Source: Coleophoma eucalyptorum (taxonomy: Eukaryota; Ascomycota; Leotiomycetes; Helotiales; Dermateaceae). From it: a DNA stretch of 64,000 nt. Positions within the stretch are counted from its first letter, which is position 1, and each line of letters begins with the position of its first letter. Below are positions 11,755 through 22,890 of the stretch, piece after piece. Location: assembly GCA_026120035.1 (NCBI GenBank), contig JALRME010000023.1, positions 186,001 to 250,000 of the forward strand, written 5' to 3'. Position numbers and translations under genes: made by a program. The notes below the pieces were generated by a model that was not told where the DNA came from, did no database searches, and saw only the letters and a list, made by a program, of their open reading frames with translations.

Positions 11755-12252
11755 TTATTCATCTTGGTTATATAGTAGGAGAATCAACTGACGTTGGTAT
11801 TGGTCTGGAGTAATGCGGGGGTTGGCGTAATCGTGTTGGGGTCAACGACATTGGAAGTTTTGACCGAGAATTACTGGCATAGGAAGGCATAGGAAGGCAT
11901 AGGAAGGCATAGGAGGGCATAGGAAGGCATACTCTGGGAAGGAAGGCTCTGCTATACTTTCCGTATATAAGGAAATGCACAAAAATATTTAAATGACCTA
12001 ACCCTCCGTGGTGCGACGTCATGTAAAAAGTAAATACCTCCCACTAATACCTTCGCCATGAAGCTCACCAAAATGCTCCATTTCAGAGGTTTAATACTTC
12101 GATTCTCCTTTACTTCTAAGATATTAACTGCTAGTATGCACGCGTACCCCACGAAAGTAAATCGCCTGAGGCTATCATTAAACTTGCATTACCTGATGTA
12201 GCTTCAACTTGTAATAAAGACTCATGAATTGGTATGTGTCTTTCCCAGTCTC
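11755..12252. other. Intergenic with decanucleotide repeat
   Basis: Spacer between the convergent coiled-coil gene (+) and SDR gene (-). It holds the 10 bp tandem repeat described separately. I see no gene. Confidence 0.5.
11876..11930 (+). repeat. 10 bp tandem repeat (aggaaggcat)n
   Basis: About five and a half head-to-tail copies of aggaaggcat, one carrying a single A-to-G change (aggagggcat). It lies 120 bp after the stop codon of the coiled-coil gene. On the minus strand it would read as repeated ATGCCTTCCT. Confidence 0.95.
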
Positions 12253-13388
12253 TCATTTTTGGTTCGTCGAATCCTTCCCAGCCTTCTCAATATCGTTGAT
12301 GCCAAAAGGCCCGGGCAAAAATATGTCCTTGGTAGCAAATATTAGCAGTATTTCCCCCTGATTGATTTAGTTATATCGAGAGACTTACCCAGCCACGCTG
12401 TCCCAAAAATCTAGTGACCAGTCGAATCCTCTTCACATTACCGCCTGCCCAGAAATTCATTTTTGGACGAGCACTAGTCACGTTGGCAACGACTTTCTCC
12501 GCGTACTCACGCGCCGGCATGAATGATGGCGTCACCTTTCCTCCTTTCATGACTTCTTCTACTTTTAGCTTTGCTTTGTTGTATAGGCTCTGTGGCGGGA
12601 GCAACGCCTTGGGTTGGTTGTCAAAGATGTTGGTTGCCACCGCACCTGTTGTCACCTGCATCGAAACCTTTCATTAATATTACAAATAGCTGAAATTCCC
12701 ATCATGGCCGAGGAAGTTGCTTAATAAAGTGATTAGATAAACTTACAACTACAACTTTGACATCAAAGGGGCGCATCTCGTAGCGCAGGATGTCGGATAT
12801 CATTGTCAACGCGGACTTTGTTGCGTTGTAAGCCCCTGTGAACGGGCTAGGAACGTATGCTGCAACAGAAGATATATTGATTATCATTCCCTTGGATTGA
12901 ATAAGCAGTGGCGCAAAATCTTGCATCATGCGTAGAACTCCGAAAACGTTGGTATCGAACATTGCTTGCGCCGTGGCAATATCTACGTCCAGAAGTGGCA
13001 TACCATATGCTAACACCCACCCAACTGTCAGTGGTCTTCCTGTAGAATCTCTCACGCACACATCCTCCCAAAGTTTGAAAAAGACATTCAGAGAATTATT
13101 AAAGACAGGGTTTTACAAAAACATACTGCATCCAGAATTATTCACGAGATAATCCAGGGTATTTCCTGTAGCTGCACTGACATGCTTCACAGCACTCCTA
13201 ATGGACTCGGGTTTAACAACATCGAGTTCCAGTACATCCATGCCCATCTCTTTCAGATGGGTCACTTTAGAAAGATCTCGCGCTGTAGCAAAGACGCGAA
13301 ACTTCCGACGGAAGAAGCACTGGGCGAGGGCATCACCGATTCCACCGGCACTGCAGCCAGTGATCAGGACTGATTTGGTTGGCGCCAT
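12253..13388 (-). CDS. Short-chain dehydrogenase, 1-acyl-DHAP reductase-like
   Basis: Four exons: 13388..13127, 13009..12747, 12655..12389, 12327..12253, giving 288 aa. Donors are GTATGT, GTAAGT, GTAAGT. Classical SDR features: cofactor loop TGCSAGGIG near residue 10, NNSG near 84, a Ser in INISSVAAYV and the catalytic YNATK near 150. The overall pattern (YGMPLLDVDI, ATNIFDNQ) resembles the yeast Ayr1 group, NADPH-dependent 1-acyldihydroxyacetone-phosphate reductases of ER and lipid droplets, but similar SDRs also act in secondary metabolism. The last small exon (WDIFLPGPFGIN) is inferred from a 61 bp intron with a CTAAT branch. Without it the protein would end ten residues after the same point. 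Confidence 0.85.
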
Positions 13389-14137
13389 CGAAATTAGAAA
13401 GGGTCGATTGGCGATATCGAGTTGAGAGAATGCGACTATCTAATTATCAGATAATGAAATGCTGGGCTCAGAGGACAGATGTCAGGGGCTTAAAGCATTA
13501 TCATGTCTGATATTGGTGCCGGTGCCTGTGCGCTGGGCCGTCAAGGCTTAAAGTTGGCATTGACTATCAGACTGATGTTTCTATTTCGTTTCAGCGGCAC
13601 TTTACACGCTAGTCAAGTATGGTATAAGAAAGGGCTACCAAGAGCTACTACGTACGGTAAGATGTAAAATAAATAGTCTCATTTTCAGAAGATACATGCA
13701 CGATATTGCTCTAGCTAAGAGTTGACAGCTGTGTCGACGGTTTATAGCTGGTAATGCTACAGATTTCCTCGCTAAAGTCCGCTACGTCTCGGCACCTAAA
13801 GAGCTGCTAAATCTCGCTACAGGCTTTGAGGTATCCTTTCGCAGTGGAATGGGGACGTATGTACTTGGACTTTTGTACCTTACAGTACATAGTCTACTTG
13901 ATAATGAACAGAAAATGAATAGAGCAATAGAAGTATCAATTTGACTTGAATTATGTGCCGCATTCTATCTTTGGATCGAGATACGAATCCTTTTTGCTTT
14001 TTCTTTGGACCCCAAGACATCATCTGATGATGGAACGCAAGAATTATGTTTAAAAATGGCTTCTTGTCCTTACTACAACATGGTATGATTGTAGAAAAAG
14101 TAAGAGAGTGGTAGGATTAGTAGTCTGACTATGTAGA
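13389..14137. other. Intergenic, no gene
   Basis: AT-rich spacer upstream of the SDR gene and downstream of the HET gene. No gene or notable repeat recognised. Confidence 0.5.
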
Positions 14138-16000
14138 TTAATAAATTATCAACTCTTTCTTCTTTAAATCACCACTTTCAAATTGATCAATTGCCTCTCC
14201 ATCCATCCATCCATGAAAATAAACATCGCTAATGAGAACAAAACCATCATTCTGTTCATTCTTGGAAGGTCTTATAATCAAAGGGACTTTCATGCCGATA
14301 ACCACGCATACTATGTCTCCTGGTTTGGCATCGATACTTGCCAAACCAAAGTATCCTTTCGAGGACTTGAAGAAATACCGCTGGGACGAAGCTGCGCCAC
14401 AGTTTGTGACGAAAGGCAGGATATATGCTTGCGTATACTCTGATGGTGGAAGATTCGGGGAAGGCCGGAAATGGTTCGGTACTTTCGATGGGAGAACATC
14501 TGGGTTGGTCATGCCTTCTCCAATCAAACTGTACATATGACCGAAATAATCCGGCGCCCGAGAATAGATGTTGTTTTGAGTTGGATCCCTTATTCTATTA
14601 GCTAAAAGAGTGCGCCAGAGTGCCTCGAGACGATCTGGATACACTGAATCACCCTCAGAATTTGCCATAGCCTGGATTTTAGATCTCTGTGCACCTTGGT
14701 TTTGTATCCACTTTAATTCGTCTGTTGGAGGAACCAGATCAAGAATTGTATCCAACACAAAACCGGTAGCATGAAGTGTACTACCACAAGATGAGAAGAA
14801 CGCTTCTGACTTCATTGTTCTAGATGCTGCATATTCGTAGCCACCGAAGGACGCAAATTGACTAGGAGGCCTGGCGTGAAGTGGAGGGCTTGTGGACAGA
14901 TCGATAGAGAGCCCAAAATTGGGGCACCAACTTGGCACACCTTTTCGCAAATCCAACGGTAGACAAGGTAGATGGCACAGAAAGTCTAAAGAACCCCAGT
15001 CACGGAACAAGCTCCTCACCGCCTCAATATATACTTGTCGTTCAGTCCATTCGTAGTTCACGGGCATACCCCCTTTGTCCCATTCTTTGATGAGTCCCTT
15101 GAGAGCATATATTTTATCCCGAGGATTCGTTGCGTAACGATGTAATTGTGACCGTAATAGATGTAGATGCGCTTGCCCAAATGAAGGTAGCTTCTTCAAG
15201 ATATCCTGAAGGGTACACAAGTCCAACACATAGGATCCCGCTATAACCACTCGTAAAATAATCTGGTTGTATTCATATCCGGGTAGAATGGCGGCCATTC
15301 GCATGTTGATTATGGCATAACGAATCTGAGAAAGTTTTAAAATCGACGAGCCACAGTGGATCGTGATACCTTGTGCACAGATAACTTCTTGCTGAATCCA
15401 GACTCGTCTCCAATAAGGCCGCCGAAGAATGGCCACGAACCTCAGCCATGTTCGGGCTATCGACATAAGCTGCAGTCCTTCTACCACTGGCATTTCGAGG
15501 TCACTTTCCTTGCCAAAAACACTGAGCAGCTTCTCTAGGGACCAATCTGTTTTTTCGGGCGTGAACTCGGTGCGGGGGTCACGATCACACTCTTCGTGTT
15601 CTTGGCCAATCCACGTCCTAACCACCTGGGCTGCCACATAAATATCTCTCATCATATCAACCTGCTGGTTGCGTTCTTTCACATTTCCTTGGTCTATGCA
15701 GATTGCATCAACCCAGAGTATTCGAGGTTGATCAGCTAGACGCAAATATCTCAGTGCCATCTCGAGATTAGAGGTCGCTTGGAATTCAACTCCATTTATT
15801 AATATCAGTGCGGTAATTTCTGGATCACCCCAAGTGTAGGACAGTGCATCATATGTTGGTTCTTCATCAAGCGCTTTGTAGATAAGTCTTGTTTCGACGA
15901 TCTTTTCAAAGGGCGCGGGTAGCACTTCCAAGAGCCTGATCTCCCGTACACTTTGATTAAGCTCTCGGTAATTGATCTTCTTGCTATTCCCCGGGTCCAT
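14138..16000 (-). CDS. Heterokaryon-incompatibility (HET) domain protein
   Basis: Intronless and intact: 620 aa from the ATG at 16000, or 651 aa from the in-frame ATG at 16093. The HET domain is unmistakable near residues 40-200: YDALSYTWGDP, then ILWVDAICIDQGNVKERNQQV and RDIYVAAQVVRTWIG. The remainder is the usual variable C-terminal region (NPRDKIYALKGLI, YEWTERQVYIEAVRSLF), ending with a GFVLISDVYFHGWMDGEA-type motif common in HET proteins. HET proteins take part in allorecognition and cell death in filamentous ascomycetes; many genomic copies have no assigned partner. I choose 16000 because the 31 upstream residues look unlike the family start. Confidence 0.93.
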   Translation of the reverse strand: MDPGNSKKINYRELNQSVREIRLLEVLPAPFEKIVETRLIYKALDEEPTYDALSYTWGDPEITALILINGVEFQATSNLEMALRYLRLADQPRILWVDAICIDQGNVKERNQQVDMMRDIYVAAQVVRTWIGQEHEECDRDPRTEFTPEKTDWSLEKLLSVFGKESDLEMPVVEGLQLMSIARTWLRFVAILRRPYWRRVWIQQEVICAQGITIHCGSSILKLSQIRYAIINMRMAAILPGYEYNQIILRVVIAGSYVLDLCTLQDILKKLPSFGQAHLHLLRSQLHRYATNPRDKIYALKGLIKEWDKGGMPVNYEWTERQVYIEAVRSLFRDWGSLDFLCHLPCLPLDLRKGVPSWCPNFGLSIDLSTSPPLHARPPSQFASFGGYEYAASRTMKSEAFFSSCGSTLHATGFVLDTILDLVPPTDELKWIQNQGAQRSKIQAMANSEGDSVYPDRLEALWRTLLANRIRDPTQNNIYSRAPDYFGHMYSLIGEGMTNPDVLPSKVPNHFRPSPNLPPSEYTQAYILPFVTNCGAASSQRYFFKSSKGYFGLASIDAKPGDIVCVVIGMKVPLIIRPSKNEQNDGFVLISDVYFHGWMDGEAIDQFESGDLKKKELIIY

Positions 16001-17580
16001 ATCTTGTCGCAAGGATGTTGATTTGTGGATGAAGGAAATCAGATTCGTAGATAGGAAAGAAGATAAACAAGATGCAACGTAGGAAACAGACATTCAGCAC
16101 TTCCCGACACTTTTGTTGCCTGATTAGCTGATCAACAGTAGGTACTGTACCTTATTGGTTCTCACTTATTGCACATAACCTGTTTCTTACGACAAATTTT
16201 GATTAGTCCGCTTGTAGTTGGGCTTTCCGTGTTAGCCTCTAAAACTATCTCGTGCAACTTGCCATTTTAAGGACCAACCGGAGAATTAAGACCAACACTC
16301 ATTAGAATTTGTGGTTTTTGTAACGAAAATAAGGTTCCACAGAATCCAGTCTCAGGATACAGGTAACTGAGTGATCGAAAGGCAACCACTACTGAAGTAA
16401 GCCTGTATAAATAAATTTCTTATGTTTCGAAACGAACATAGCGAGTGCTGCGAATTTAGAAAGCATCGTATTAGAGCTATCAAGATCCGATTCAATGTCT
16501 TGAATAGAAAGATAGTAGTAGTAGCGGGCTGCTGCTTGTGCGCATTGTTGGGAACAGAAGGAATATATCAAATAGTTCTGGACGGAGACATATAAAGACG
16601 ACAGAAATTCGAAGCAGTACCCCGCTATACCAGGGGATCTAGAGGAGCAATACAAATTAATGCAATTGGCTAGAAACTAGTTGGTCATCAGTTGCTGCTT
16701 GAAGATGGAGTTGAATCCGATATAAGGAGAGGTTCAACCAACACTAACAACTAAATTGATTATTATTATTTAAAACTCGATATGCCATACGGCCACATGT
16801 CAATCATTGAAGCCAAAGCTATCGATTTTGTTTATACTTCTATTATTGAGCGAGGGCTAGGATTTTCATAGTGGATACCCGCCACCATATATTCACAAGC
16901 ACCCAATTGAAGCGCTGGTTCAGGGCCTATGGATGGTGCACTGAGAGTTCGTTACTCTGGCTGCTTCAGTGTACAATGTATCTGGCACTTCCTTCATATT
17001 ATGATACTTACAAACGACAGTTGCCCTCTTCCAGTAGTAGTTGAGCATGGATACAAGGGGTTCTTATCAAGCCACCCCACCTGGGTGGATTGAACTATCA
17101 GCGATGAATGCAGGGTTACGGGATCCTTTCCTTAAAGGCATGAGCTAAGTTAGTTCTTGGATAAAAAAAACAAAATACTCGGTTTTTTACTTCATCATCG
17201 GTAATTGTGCCGTCTAACTGCTGAGCGCATGGGCAAATGAAACCGGTCTAACAGCGCCTTTTCTGCTTAGTCCTTATCATTAATCCCCGTGCAGAGAGAA
17301 GTACTCTATAGCCGTAAATATACATACATATATATATACATATATATATTCTCACCATTAATCTACTTATATTAAATATGAGAATGTTTCAGAGATCAAA
17401 ATATAGAGTGAAAGGAACTATGAGGTAGAAGCGCCTCCGCATGATGTTTGGTTTATACCTTCATTCTGAGCTCTTAATTCACAGGTCATAAATTTGCATG
17501 TATTAATTAACCGTAAACTTCTATGCCTGATATCTATGTCATATAGACCATGCTCAACAAACTTATTTCTCCTTATAGCC
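16001..17580. other. AT-rich gene-free interval
   Basis: About 1.5 kb without a supportable gene. It includes an AT microsatellite (about 17318..17350, tatacatacatatatatatacatatatatat) and several poly-A/T tracts. A minus-strand open frame at 16389..16655 shows no motif and has poor coding character. It separates the HET gene from the methyltransferase-rich region. Confidence 0.5.
17318..17350. repeat. AT/ACAT microsatellite
   Basis: Short run of tatacatacatatatatatacatatatatat inside the AT-rich gap. No associated gene. Confidence 0.85.
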
Positions 17581-18971
17581 CTATTTGTTAAATACCTTAA
17601 CAGACTTTAGACGACACTCGATATTTGCATGCGTTCCAAAAGTAAATGGCCAAATCTTCACCATCTCTAATCCAGCCGCGTCCAGAATTTCCTCAAACTG
17701 CTTCTTCGATTTTTCAGTTCCATTTAACATCATCACTGCAGACGCGGTGATTAGTTCAAGTATAAATCTAGCTTGAGGTTTTAAGCTATAACCTACGGTT
17801 AAAGTCCATCCAGTACGGCGTCACCTCGGTCCCTGGCTCTATCTTCTCTGGCATAATCATGTCCGAAATTATCAGACGAGACTGGGGCCCCATTGCTCCT
17901 GCAACATTTTGCAGCAAATTTATACAAACTGGGGGGTAGAAGTCATGGAGGACACGGCGCATTAGGTACAAGTGTGCATCTAAAATTTGTTAGCAACGAG
18001 TTAGAGAACCCAAATCGGAAAAGGACATGCTTTTGACAGGTTGTGGAGTAAAGAAATCATAGGGCATCTTCTCGATATTCGGAATATCTTCTTCCGTTAA
18101 TGTTTCTAGGACGCTTGGCCGATCCTGGAGAATCATCTTTGCGCCAAAGCCATTGGGTGCTTCCTCCTTCTGAATTGCAAGAAGAAACTGGCCTCTCCCA
18201 CCTCCGATATCAACAGCAAAAGGGCGAGAGGTATCCGCTTCGACTTCTTCCTTCATACTAGAAAATGGGAACATGCCAAGAGTTGGTGTAACTTTCTCAG
18301 ACGTAGACATGGTGAAGTTGAAGTTACGGAGCTTTTCAGGATCGGTAGATATGGCCTCATAATAATCAGACCCTTCGAGACCTACTGCCCATGCGTAAGG
18401 AGACTTCTTAAGATCATATAGATCTTCTTGCTTATGTGTACGGAAGTATTCAGGGAGCTTGAAGAAGGGTCCAAGCTGATCAACGCCGAATTTGAAAAAC
18501 TCTACTGCTCCTCCCTTGAGATACACGTAGGCATTGGCATTGAGAGCGAAGGTATTAGGAGCTGTCTCAACACAAATTCCATTCACCACGATCAGCTTCA
18601 AGGCTCGTGCTAGATGAAAGTCATTCCTACTGATTCAAACATTTCCAGTCATGCATGGAATAACTCCCACCTATCACTGATTCGTCGATCTCAATTATGT
18701 CAGCCAGATACTTTGAAGTGATTGACCCTTCTTTTGGAATAGCTTCTAGAACGCCTAGCTCAACCAGTAAATGCATCGCTGCAATGCACTGACTAGTCTC
18801 CCATTGCTTCATAAACACATCCATCGGTGTCTCCAGTAAGAAGCGCAGTTTGTCTGCTTGCTTCAGCAGTTTGAGGTGCTCTGCATGGTCACCCTTGAAG
18901 TCCTTGACCGCTGCGGCAAACACATTTGCTGCTTCAATCAACTCTGCATTCGGAGCGGGAAGTGATGCCAT
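17581..18971 (-). CDS. SAM-dependent O-methyltransferase (Methyltransf_2 type), OMT 1
   Basis: Four exons: 18971..18671, 18609..18031, 17979..17797, 17735..17581; 405 aa. The N-terminal dimerisation/winged-helix part runs to about residue 140. SAM loop VDIGGGRGQFLLAI is near 235, PQPVKNAHLYLMRRVLHDF near 290 (the His is the usual catalytic base), and WMDFNLMMLNGTEKSKKQF near 345. It methylates a hydroxyl of a small metabolite in this family; the substrate is unknown. The second intron (18030..17980) starts GC rather than GT but gives a perfect family match, so it is a GC-AG intron. The third (17796..17736) uses GTAGGT. It is transcribed away from the LaeA-like gene at 19463, with a 491 bp divergent promoter. 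Confidence 0.92.
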
Positions 18972-19462
18972 TGTGTCGGGTTGAGGTTTCGAACAGCGTC
19001 TGTATTTCGCTTAGGCAGCAAGCTGTGTATGGAATAATATATGGAATATCTCTGTTTGTAAAATGAAACATGAGTGAGAAGAGGAATACGATAAATCTTG
19101 TACCTTATTATATACCCTGGATGGGACCACTTCTTTGTCGAGGCCAAGTTCACCACGAAACTAACCGACCTGCGAGAAAATCTGATTGCGGTGTGGTGCA
19201 TATTTCGCCCGCGTGTTTGACACTTTACATCAGCAATCGGAATGCAACAGCCGGTCCGAGACCCCTCGCCTCCGTTGCTGCATGGATAAAAAGTGTGGGG
19301 GCTTACGGATATCGCTCCTAGTTGTGATATTTGTACAGCTTTAGCAAGTAAGAGAAACACCAGGTCCCGCCCACATTTAAACCCTGTTATACACGTCCAC
19401 GCACGACCGTGATGGTCTCCTTGGTGTCATGATGCTAGATGATCTTCTTGATTATCTAAGTA
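18972..19462. promoter_or_regulatory. Divergent promoter between OMT 1 and LaeA-like gene
   Basis: 491 bp between the ATGs of two oppositely transcribed methyltransferase genes. The arrangement allows shared control. I see no gene in it and cannot identify a specific regulator site. Confidence 0.45.
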
Positions 19463-20840
19463 ATGGCAGAGCAAGCCGATATTATTGAGGCCAACGATGA
19501 GCCGTTTGGCGATGAAGTTCGATACTGCCTCCTCGGTAATGAAGATTGAACCTCTGCTGACTGAATCCAGGGTATCGATGTATGCGATACGGGTAGCTCC
19601 TTGACATCCTTATCTTCTAGTGTTGTAAGAGGTGTTGAGGAAAATGGAAGAACCTACGCATCATATGGTAAAGAAGGTTCATCTGAGTAACTTCAAGCTG
19701 ACCCCAAAGATAAAGCAGCTAATAACAACACTTAGAGTATGGCGCGCCAATGGATGAGCAAGAAATGGACAGGATAGATATGGCTCATGCCAAGTACTTT
19801 ATGTTATTGAACAAGAAGCGATACCTCGCTCCTATTCCCCCAATTCCACAGAAGGTCCTAGACCTTGCTTGTGGAACAGGTTAGTCTTTCACACTCCTGC
19901 TGTCCACGAATATTTCTAGGCGATGAGTCTTTCTTATTTCTCTTGGGACTAGCTGGGGAAACACCATATTGATTCAGCTTCTAGGAATCTGGAGCATCGA
20001 CTTTGCTGATGCGCATCCATCTGCGCCCGTAATCAACAAATTTTGAAAACAGTTGCTAAGATGGCACTAACTTCATGACAGGTAACTGGAGTTAACATTG
20101 CTCCTATACAACCAAAATGGTAGGCACATAGCCTGATTTCTAATCGACTTTCGTGAAATCTAATTTTGAATACTCCTCTCCTTAGGATGTCACCAAATAC
20201 CAATTTTGAAATTGACGACATTGAGCAACCATGGACATGGAAAAAAGAAAGCTTCGACTATATCTTCGCTCGAGATCTGCTCCTTTGTATCCGCAACTGG
20301 CCTCGTCTGGTCGATCAATGCTTTAAGTAGGTCTCTCCTTTATAACCTTAATGCCATATAACTTAGCAATCCAAAAACAGACATCTTAAGCCTGGTGGAT
20401 GGATTGAGTTCCAATGTATTCAAGGAGTTCTAACTTGTGATGACGGCACTCTCCCGGCTGATAGCCAGTTCAGCGAATACGACCGTCTCCTACGCGAGGC
20501 AGCAGCACTTTTCGGTACACCTCTCGAGGATCCAGAACGGTATGCTAGCTGGTTTGAGGCCGCAGGATTCGAAAATATGACGGAGAAAATTTTTAAGATG
20601 CCTACAAGTCCTTGGCCTAAAGATCCGCGTTTGCGTTTAGTTGGTGCTTTTGAGCAGGAGAACTTAATCATGAACTTAGATGGCATAAGTATGAGAGTAT
20701 TTCAGAAAGGTTTAGGGTGGAGCGCGGATGAGACGAGTGTGTTTCTGGTCGGGGTGAGGAAAGACATCAGGAACCGAAGACACCATTCATATTATCCGTA
20801 CTATGTTGTATACGCGCAGAAGCCTCTATCAGCGGCTTAA
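19463..20840 (+). CDS. LaeA-like SAM-dependent methyltransferase
   Basis: Seven exons: 19463..19516, 19571..19667, 19736..19879, 19985..20028, 20082..20119, 20186..20326, 20381..20840; 325 aa. The layout is that of LaeA-like fungal proteins: acidic Ser-rich N-terminus (TSLSSSVVRGVEENGRTY), a DEQEMDRIDMAH block, then SAM motif I VLDLACGTGIWSIDFA near 100, VNIAPIQPKWMSPN, CFKHLKPGGWIEFQ, and C-terminal GLGWSADET and YAQKP. LaeA itself is a nuclear regulator of secondary metabolism; many relatives are small-molecule methyltransferases, so a regulatory role is not assured. The first intron uses the unusual donor GTTCGA, chosen because it alone restores the frame into the conserved block. No stop or missing motif: this copy appears intact. 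Confidence 0.87.
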
Positions 20841-20980
20841 TGAAAGAAATCAACGAAAGTCGGGCTTGAGTTAAGCCACCTAGAATTTTACTACAAAACC
20901 CTATGCACACTAGCGCTCCCTTCTCATGCTCTTTCATCTCTGTGAATCTGCTCTATTTCCCTCACAACTTGTTGAACACT

Positions 20981-22058
20981 CTATCCTTCATTCAAACCTC
21001 TCGTTAGTAATTCCTGTTCACTTTCAGGTGCCATTCCATTTGGAGCTGGTGGCCGCCTACCCAGATTCGTTGGGAATGGGCATCCTTCAGCAACGGCAGC
21101 TATGTAAGAACGAACAGCCAAACTGAGCCCTTCATGTCGGAACTTGTTGGTCAAATCATCCCATGTCTTTTCTATCAAGGGACACGTTTTTATTGTTTCC
21201 ATTGATTTCCCAAAAGCGCTACTGATCTGTAGAAGATTTGCTGACCGACTAACATCCTCAGTCACATTTTCACCTGCTGCATGGAAAGGAACAGGATTGA
21301 AAAAAAGTCCATCACCCATTGTCAACGGCAAACTGATATAGTTTGCCAAGAAATCTTCAGTGAATTCAGGACGACGATATGCCATATACCCCTCCTCGAA
21401 CTGTTGGCTGAATGGCAGCAGTCGTGTAGGTCCGGTCTCAACAGGCATATTACTGTGAGCAACCGCACCCTGAAGAGTGAATAGCTGGGTTGCAATTTGG
21501 GTGGTAATAGGGAACCTTGAACATGACTGGGCTGTCTGAAATCCCAGGTGATAATCGCGACGGCTGACTTGAGCAGCGCCCCCAGGTTTCACGATATTTA
21601 CTTGGCTGGTGATTCGATATTCAGGGCCAAGCCAAGCTTCACATATTAGAGATACCCAGGAGTTTGAATAATATTCCACGAAAGAAGTATGATCCGCAAG
21701 ACAATGTTTACTGAAAGAGTTCCAGATTCTGTTGTTGGCAGAACCCTTGGCGAAATAATCACCTCTTTTGCTGGATTGCTTCTCGGAATCGATGATATTC
21801 TGATATACCGAGTTGATCTTCTCAAAGAGCTAGTTATTCTGGTACATATTCTGAAGAACAACAACCCCTGGACCAGAAAGGAGAATATGATGCCACTCGT
21901 GTTGCAAGCGCGCAACCAATTCTTCATCAGGCACATCGAATTGGGAAAGATGATAAATCAGTACATTTGAGTAGATCGTTGTTGATAGAGGAAAATTCCG
22001 CTGGGGTAACGGACTGAGAACATAGCTCTTTGAATTCTATAAGGGATGGGCGCGGCAT
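20981..22058 (-). pseudogene. Phytanoyl-CoA dioxygenase (PhyH) family, broken
   Basis: The minus strand encodes a PhyH-type Fe(II)/2-oxoglutarate dioxygenase relative: start MPRPSLIEF at 22058, then a middle part (WHHILLSGPGVVVLQNMY), and a long intact C-terminal frame (21679..20981) with EYYSNSWVSLICEAWLGP, RRDYHLGFQ (the His of HxD with Asp adjacent in DYH context), and HSNMPVETGPTRLLPFS. The frame is broken twice: an extra base near 21965..21969 shifts the N-terminal frame, and a TAG at 21832..21830 interrupts after QNMYQNN. No GT...AG intron explains either. The end (LNEG, TAG) is also earlier than usual for the family. Probably a dead relative of tailoring dioxygenases found in such gene neighbourhoods. 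Confidence 0.75.
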
Positions 22059-22890
22059 TGGGTGAAAAGAGGCGAGCAGGGATGGTTGACTTGTCACGCA
22101 GGGCTGGCTTCAGTGTCGGAAAAGCCATTCTCATTTCCCAAATTCAAGATTTACGAAAGCGAGTACTTTTCAATAATGGATTTGGTGCTTAGCTGGTTGA
22201 GTGTTCAGTTCGAAGGATGCAGGAAAATCCTATATAAAGATCGACCTTATGTAGATGACTAAGACAGACAAGACAAGTAGCTCGCTTCGGTGGTGAATCG
22301 CGATCCCCGGCCTCTTTTGGTTCACGGCCAACTTCCGAAGGATCTGAGCAAATCAACGAGAAGGCAGAAACTTTATCGGAATCCTTCTACCAATCAATTG
22401 CACCAAGATCTGCATTTCCCCAGACCCCGCAATAATGCAAAGCAACCACCAAAGCAACCACCAAAGCAACCAATGTTAAGAGGTTCCGAGAAGGTTTTAA
22501 GCAAATGACAACCAGCCGTCTATCATAGCATTGACTATGGGTATCTTAGCAGTAATGTTATTCCGCAATGTTGTATCGAAAGCCGCACGTGCAAATACAC
22601 AAGTACATAGACTTAAGAGTCGCCGTGAAGCGAGCAAGCAGTGCATGTTAAGCCATGCGGTGGCTTCAAAAGCTCTCACGTGGCATTGGTATACTTTCAT
22701 CGGGTCAAGTACGCAAGTGAAAAGAATGAGGGTGTATGTATGTATGAAACTAGAAACATATACATAAATAAATGCTTTTTCCCAAAATGTGCCGATGAAG
22801 GCTAATATCGTCTGCGCCGGTTGTATACATGCAGTGTTGAACAACGTTTATACCCAATCTCATCACCTCGTAACCTCATGATTTCGATCT
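22059..22890. other. Intergenic with 11 bp repeats
   Basis: No supported gene in 830 bp. It contains three tandem copies of an 11 bp unit (caaagcaacca) at about 22438..22472. Short open frames here have no motif. Confidence 0.5.
22438..22472 (+). repeat. 11 bp tandem repeat (caaagcaacca)x3
   Basis: Three head-to-tail copies of caaagcaacca/gcaaagcaacc downstream of the MetE-like gene. Low complexity, no associated feature. Confidence 0.9.

Noticed and set aside
16389..16655. Minus-strand open frame of 88 aa
   Set aside because: No motif, no splice partners, AT-rich context.
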